From Winogradskya consettensis (GTDB lineage: Bacteria; Actinomycetota; Actinomycetes; Mycobacteriales; Micromonosporaceae): a DNA stretch of 64,000 bases. This document shows, one piece after another, positions 60,561 to 64,000 of this stretch. The stretch's first letter is position 1; each line of letters starts with the position of its first letter. The DNA lies in NCBI RefSeq assembly GCF_018332715.1, contig NZ_BOQP01000017.1, positions 186,001-250,000 of the forward strand, read 5' to 3'. Made by a program: the position numbers and the translations under genes. The notes below the pieces were generated by a model. It ran no database searches. It had not been told where the DNA came from and saw nothing but the letters and a program-made list of their open reading frames with translations.

Positions 60561-62291
60561 TCAGCCGTGCCAGGTGCGCCAGAGCGCGGCGTACGTCCCC
60601 CCGGCCGCGACCAGGTCGTCGTGGGTGCCGAGCTCGACCAGGCGGCCCGCCTCCATGACCGCGACCCGGTCGGCGTCGTGGGCCGTCTGCAGCCGGTGGG
60701 CGATCGCGATGACCGTCCGCGAGTGCAGCACGGCGGCGAGCGCCCGTTCCGCCGCGCGGGCCGTCGCCGGGTCGAGCAGCGCGGTGGCCTCGTCGAGGAT
60801 CACGGTGTGCGGGTCCGCGAGCACCACCCGGGCGAGCGCGATCTGCTGGGCGGCGGCGCCGTCGAGGGCGTACCCGGCGCCGCCCAGCACCGTGCCGAGG
60901 CCGTCGGGCAGTTCCCGGGCCCAGTCCGCGCCGACGACGGCGAGCGCGGCGTGCAGGTCCTCGTCCGTCGCGTCCGGCGCGGCCAGGGTCAGGTTGGCGC
61001 GCAGCGTCTCCCGGAACACGTGGTGCTCCTGGGTGACCAGCACGACCTGGCGGCGCAACAGATCCGGGGGCAGCTCGGCGACCGGCACCCCGCCGGTGGT
61101 CACCGTGCCCGTGCGCGGCCGGTCCACGCCGGCGAGCAGGCGGCCCAGCGTCGACTTGCCCGCACCCGACGGGCCGACCAGGGCGAGGCGCTCCCCCGGG
61201 CGTACGGTCAGGTCGACTCCCCGGAGAACGTCGGCGGCTCCGGCGTACGCGTATCGCACGTCATGAACCTCGATCCGGTCCCCGACCGGGAGTTTTCCGC
61301 CTGGGAAGGCGGTGGGCAGGGCCGCGAGGCCCTCAAGGCGGGCGAACGACGCGCCGCTGCTCTGCAGTTGCTCCAGCCAGATCAGGATCGCGTCGAGCGG
61401 CACCGCCAGCTGCCGCAGATACAGCGCCGCCGCCGCGACCTCGCCCAGGGTGAGCAGACCGTGGGTGTAGAGCGCGCCGCCGATCAACAGCACCGACACG
61501 ACCGGGATCACATAGGACACGTCCACCGACGGGTAGAAGACCGTGCGCAGGAACAGGGTCCGCAGGCGGGTGCGCCGGGCCCCGGCGAGCACCTGCCGGG
61601 CATGCTCGGCGCGGCGTTCCAGCAGACCCAGGGCCTCGACGGTACGCGCACCGGCGACCGCCGCCGTCAGCTCGTCCGCCAGCGCCGACCCGGCCGCCCC
61701 CTCGTCAAGGTACGCCGTCCGCGCCCGCCGCAGGTACCACCTGGTCGCCACCGCGATCCCGGACAGCCCGAGCACCGCGACCCCGCCGAGAACCGGGTCC
61801 AGGAAGAACACCGCGACCAGCACGAACACGGCCTGGGCCGCGGCGATCAGCACCTCCGGCACCGCGTCGCGCAGGGTGGTGGCGACCGCGTTGACGTCGG
61901 CCGTCCCGCGGGCGGTGAGGTCCCCGGCCGGCACCCGCTCGGCGAGCGCCGGCGGCAGGGCGAGCACCCGGTCCAGATAGCTCTCCCGGATCCGGGCCGC
62001 CGTACGCTCCCCGAACCGGTACCCGATCGCCATCGCCGAACGGCCCAGCAGGATCTGGGTGAGCGTGCAGAGCAGGATGCCGAGCGCGAGCCGGTCGACC
62101 AGGTGCACTGACGCCCTGTTCTCGGCGACCGCGTCGACGATGTGCCCGAGCAGCCACGGCCCCGTCAGCCCGGCGACGGCGGCGACGGCGTTCAGCGCGA
62201 CCATCGCCACCACGGCCCGTTTGTCGGCCCGGATCAGGTCCAGCGCCGCGCGGCGGACCCCGGCCCGGTCCGCGATCGGCAGCCGGATCAC
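60561..62291 (-). CDS. ABC exporter half-transporter B (intact Walker A, degenerate signature)
   Basis: 576 residues, an N-terminal six-helix exporter domain (residues ~1-310) and a C-terminal ATPase. Walker A is intact, LALVGPSGAGKSTLGRLLAG, and Walker B is VILDEATALLD with switch His in AIAHRLQ. The signature LSGGQ is replaced by LDGAAAQ in YALDGAAAQQIALARVV. GTG 62291 overlaps the stop of the partner gene (GTGA). The pair should form a heterodimer with one functional and one degenerate ATP site. Confidence 0.9.
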   Translation of the reverse strand: MIRLPIADRAGVRRAALDLIRADKRAVVAMVALNAVAAVAGLTGPWLLGHIVDAVAENRASVHLVDRLALGILLCTLTQILLGRSAMAIGYRFGERTAARIRESYLDRVLALPPALAERVPAGDLTARGTADVNAVATTLRDAVPEVLIAAAQAVFVLVAVFFLDPVLGGVAVLGLSGIAVATRWYLRRARTAYLDEGAAGSALADELTAAVAGARTVEALGLLERRAEHARQVLAGARRTRLRTLFLRTVFYPSVDVSYVIPVVSVLLIGGALYTHGLLTLGEVAAAALYLRQLAVPLDAILIWLEQLQSSGASFARLEGLAALPTAFPGGKLPVGDRIEVHDVRYAYAGAADVLRGVDLTVRPGERLALVGPSGAGKSTLGRLLAGVDRPRTGTVTTGGVPVAELPPDLLRRQVVLVTQEHHVFRETLRANLTLAAPDATDEDLHAALAVVGADWARELPDGLGTVLGGAGYALDGAAAQQIALARVVLADPHTVILDEATALLDPATARAAERALAAVLHSRTVIAIAHRLQTAHDADRVAVMEAGRLVELGTHDDLVAAGGTYAALWRTWHG

Positions 62292-63994
62292 CGGACCGCC
62301 CCGGTGGCCGCGTCCTCTCCCGCGGTCTCTCCCGCTGTCCGGGTCACCAGGGCGCGGTATCCGGGCTGGGTGCGCAGCAGCTCGCGGTGCGTCCCGGTGG
62401 CGGCTACCCGGCCGCCGACCAGGTAGATCACACAGTCGGCCCGCTCCAGCAACGCCGGTGACGTGGTCGTGATCAGCGTCGTCTGCCCGGCCCGGACCGC
62501 TTTGAGCCGTTCGGCGACGGTGGCCTCGGTGTGCGCGTCGACCGCGGAGGTCGGCTCGACGGCGAGCAGGATCTCGGGGTCGTGCAGCAGCGCGCGGGCC
62601 AGGCGTACCCGCTGGCGCTGCCCGCCGGAGAGGTTGCGCCCCCGGTCCTCGACGGGTTGCCGGCCGGACAGGTCCGTCGCCGCCGCGGCCGCCAGGGCGT
62701 AGGCGATCTCGCCGTGCCCCCGGTCGGCCCGCCCGGCGACGGCCTCGGCGAGGGTCCCGGCGAACAGGTACGACTCGTTGTCGGCGACCAGGATCCGCTC
62801 CCGGACGGCGAGCGTGTCGACGCGTACGCCGCCCCAGGTCGCCTCGGTGGGCCCGTACCCGCCGAGCCGGTCCACCACGGCCGCGGCGTCGGCGGCGCGC
62901 GCGGTCGCGAGTACCGCGAACCGGCCGGGCACGACCACCACCCCGGACTGCGGATCGCTCAGCTCGGCCGGGGCGCACGGGAACCACATCAGCTGCGCCG
63001 GCGGGACGGGGAGCCGCAGGAACCCCAGCACCCGCCGCCCGGCGACCAGGGCGTGCCCGATGTCGAACCCGCCCTCGATCAGGAACGCGACCGGGACGAC
63101 GAGCATCGCCGCGTACCCCCAGACCGCGACCAGCTCACCCGCGGTGATGGCACCCGCGGCGGCCATCCGGGCGGCGAGCCAGATCACCACGGCCAGGAAC
63201 AACGCGGGCAGGCCCACCCCGAGCGCCTGGATCCAGCTGGTCACGGCACCGACCCGGTAACCCTCCCGCGCCACCGCCTGCGACTCGCGGTGATAGCGCC
63301 GCGCGAACCCGTCCTTGCCACCGAGCCCGTTCAGCACCTGCAACCCACCGACCACATCGGCGAGCCGGTCGGCGAGCGCACCTTGCCGCTCGCGGTAACT
63401 CAGCCCGGCCCGCTGCAGGCTGCGCAGCATCGGCCCGACGACAAGGGCCAGCACGGGTACGCCCGCCAGCACCACCACCGCCAGCAGCGGCGAGATGTGC
63501 AGCAGCAGGACGGCGACTATCGCGTACGCCACGGCCGCCCCGAACCCCGGCCCGGTCACGGTCAGCGCCTGAGCGAGCACCCACACATCCGCCACGCCGA
63601 TGGTGACGACCTCCCCCGCACCCACCCGCCGGGGCAGCGCCGACCCGAGACTCGCCGCATGGGTGAGCACCACCCGCACGGTCCGGAACCCCGCATCGAG
63701 CCTGATCTTCGTCATCGTCCGGTGCCGCAGGACCGCCAGCGCGGCATTGGCCACCCCGGCTACCAGCAGCGCGGCCACCCACACGGCCAGCACCGGCAGG
63801 TCCCGCCGCTGCAACCCCCGGTCAACAGCCTGGGACAACAGGTACGGCGGCAGCGTCAGCCCGGCCATCCACGCCGACCCGACCAGCCCGCCGACGGCGA
63901 TGCGCCACTTCTGGTGCCGCACGAGCCACCACAGATACCACATCGGGCCTCGTAAGTCGGCAACTGCGAGTCCCGTCTCCGTCACGCCTTGCAC
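62288..63994 (-). CDS. ABC exporter half-transporter A (degenerate Walker A, intact signature)
   Basis: 568 residues. Six membrane helices in residues ~30-320, then an ATPase whose Walker A has decayed to VVPGRFAVLATARAADAA without the GxxGxGK(S/T) loop, while the signature NLSGGQRQRVRLARAL is intact. Walker B is altered (LLAVEPTSAVD, the usual Asp before Glu being Val). The switch His is Thr-Ser (ITTTSPALLE). It precedes the partner gene and is coupled to it. GTG 63994 or 63985 may start it; upstream sequence is cut by the window edge. Confidence 0.88.
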   Translation of the reverse strand: MQGVTETGLAVADLRGPMWYLWWLVRHQKWRIAVGGLVGSAWMAGLTLPPYLLSQAVDRGLQRRDLPVLAVWVAALLVAGVANAALAVLRHRTMTKIRLDAGFRTVRVVLTHAASLGSALPRRVGAGEVVTIGVADVWVLAQALTVTGPGFGAAVAYAIVAVLLLHISPLLAVVVLAGVPVLALVVGPMLRSLQRAGLSYRERQGALADRLADVVGGLQVLNGLGGKDGFARRYHRESQAVAREGYRVGAVTSWIQALGVGLPALFLAVVIWLAARMAAAGAITAGELVAVWGYAAMLVVPVAFLIEGGFDIGHALVAGRRVLGFLRLPVPPAQLMWFPCAPAELSDPQSGVVVVPGRFAVLATARAADAAAVVDRLGGYGPTEATWGGVRVDTLAVRERILVADNESYLFAGTLAEAVAGRADRGHGEIAYALAAAAATDLSGRQPVEDRGRNLSGGQRQRVRLARALLHDPEILLAVEPTSAVDAHTEATVAERLKAVRAGQTTLITTTSPALLERADCVIYLVGGRVAATGTHRELLRTQPGYRALVTRTAGETAGEDAATGAVR

Positions 63995-64000
63995 CTTATT

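Noticed and set aside
1..64000. tRNA or other structural RNA genes
   Set aside because: No cloverleaf-like segment with a recognisable T-loop was noticed by eye; a covariance-model scan would be needed to exclude short ncRNAs.

Overview
The window is high-GC actinomycete DNA. GTG starts are frequent, several F420-type luciferase-fold oxidoreductases are present, and TetR/AsnC/AfsR-type regulators and secreted Ser/Pro/Thr-rich proteins are common. The style fits Micromonosporaceae such as Actinoplanes, but that is inference. No rRNA, tRNA or CRISPR array was recognised.

Region by region. (1) 1-2400: a flavin oxidoreductase and a secreted HExxH protein. (2) 2500-5060: a graveyard with a broken aldo/keto reductase, two broken copies of one luciferase-fold oxidoreductase, an IS701-type transposase remnant, and a complete IS5-family element (inverted repeats, TCA target duplication) whose transposase is frameshifted by an extra CCTGG. 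(3) 5349-7551: a lower-GC island with an atypical Ser/Thr kinase and a TIM-barrel-like protein. (4) 7643-14747: a polyamine/GABA catabolic block with an AsnC regulator, two class III aminotransferases, a gamma-glutamylputrescine-oxidase-like flavoenzyme, an aldehyde dehydrogenase and a divergent saccharopine-dehydrogenase-like protein. (5) 14861-21485: housekeeping and regulatory genes, an OmpR regulator with a low-complexity insert inside its receiver, and a HAD gene broken by a 17-bp duplication. (6) 21416-38929: a RiPP (ribosomally made, modified peptide) gene cluster. (7) 39100-42850: a HTH-ATPase regulator behind a near-consensus promoter, a second radical-SAM/small-peptide pair and an ArsR-type regulator. 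(8) 42917-51515: two more luciferase-fold enzymes, a TetR gene with a perfect operator palindrome, a GGDEF protein, and a VWA/secreted pair. (9) 51491-55518: a TetR gene, a PAP2-flippase fusion and an MFS exporter that appear to share an operator. (10) 55519-64000: tandem-repeat arrays, secreted proteins, an AfsR-type regulator and a heterodimeric ABC exporter.

The most interesting system is the RiPP cluster. Reading on the minus strand from 33149 down to 21416 it encodes an ABC exporter, YcaO, TfuA, P450, O-methyltransferase, an 87-residue precursor with tail AAMLCACAIWSGSGAAN, a radical SAM-SPASM protein, PqqD, an FAD oxidoreductase and an S9 peptidase. Most junctions overlap by 1-20 nt. 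A perfect 13-bp hairpin sits directly after the precursor gene, which would allow more precursor than enzyme to be made. The divergent plus-strand operon encodes an ATP-grasp ligase, a LuxR-type HTH protein, a 59-residue peptide homologous to the precursor's leader but without a core, a cyclase-ATPase regulator, an S8 protease and a GAF protein. YcaO-TfuA, radical SAM-PqqD and ATP-grasp chemistry around one leader family is an unusual combination, and I know of no characterised product with this set.

A second pattern concerns 3' ends. Tandem arrays with different periods (14, 17, 18, 22 and 28 bp) lie at or just after stop codons. Two of them end in a block of TTGTGCACAA boxes with a 15-bp period, resembling OhrR/MarR operators, although no MarR gene is in view.
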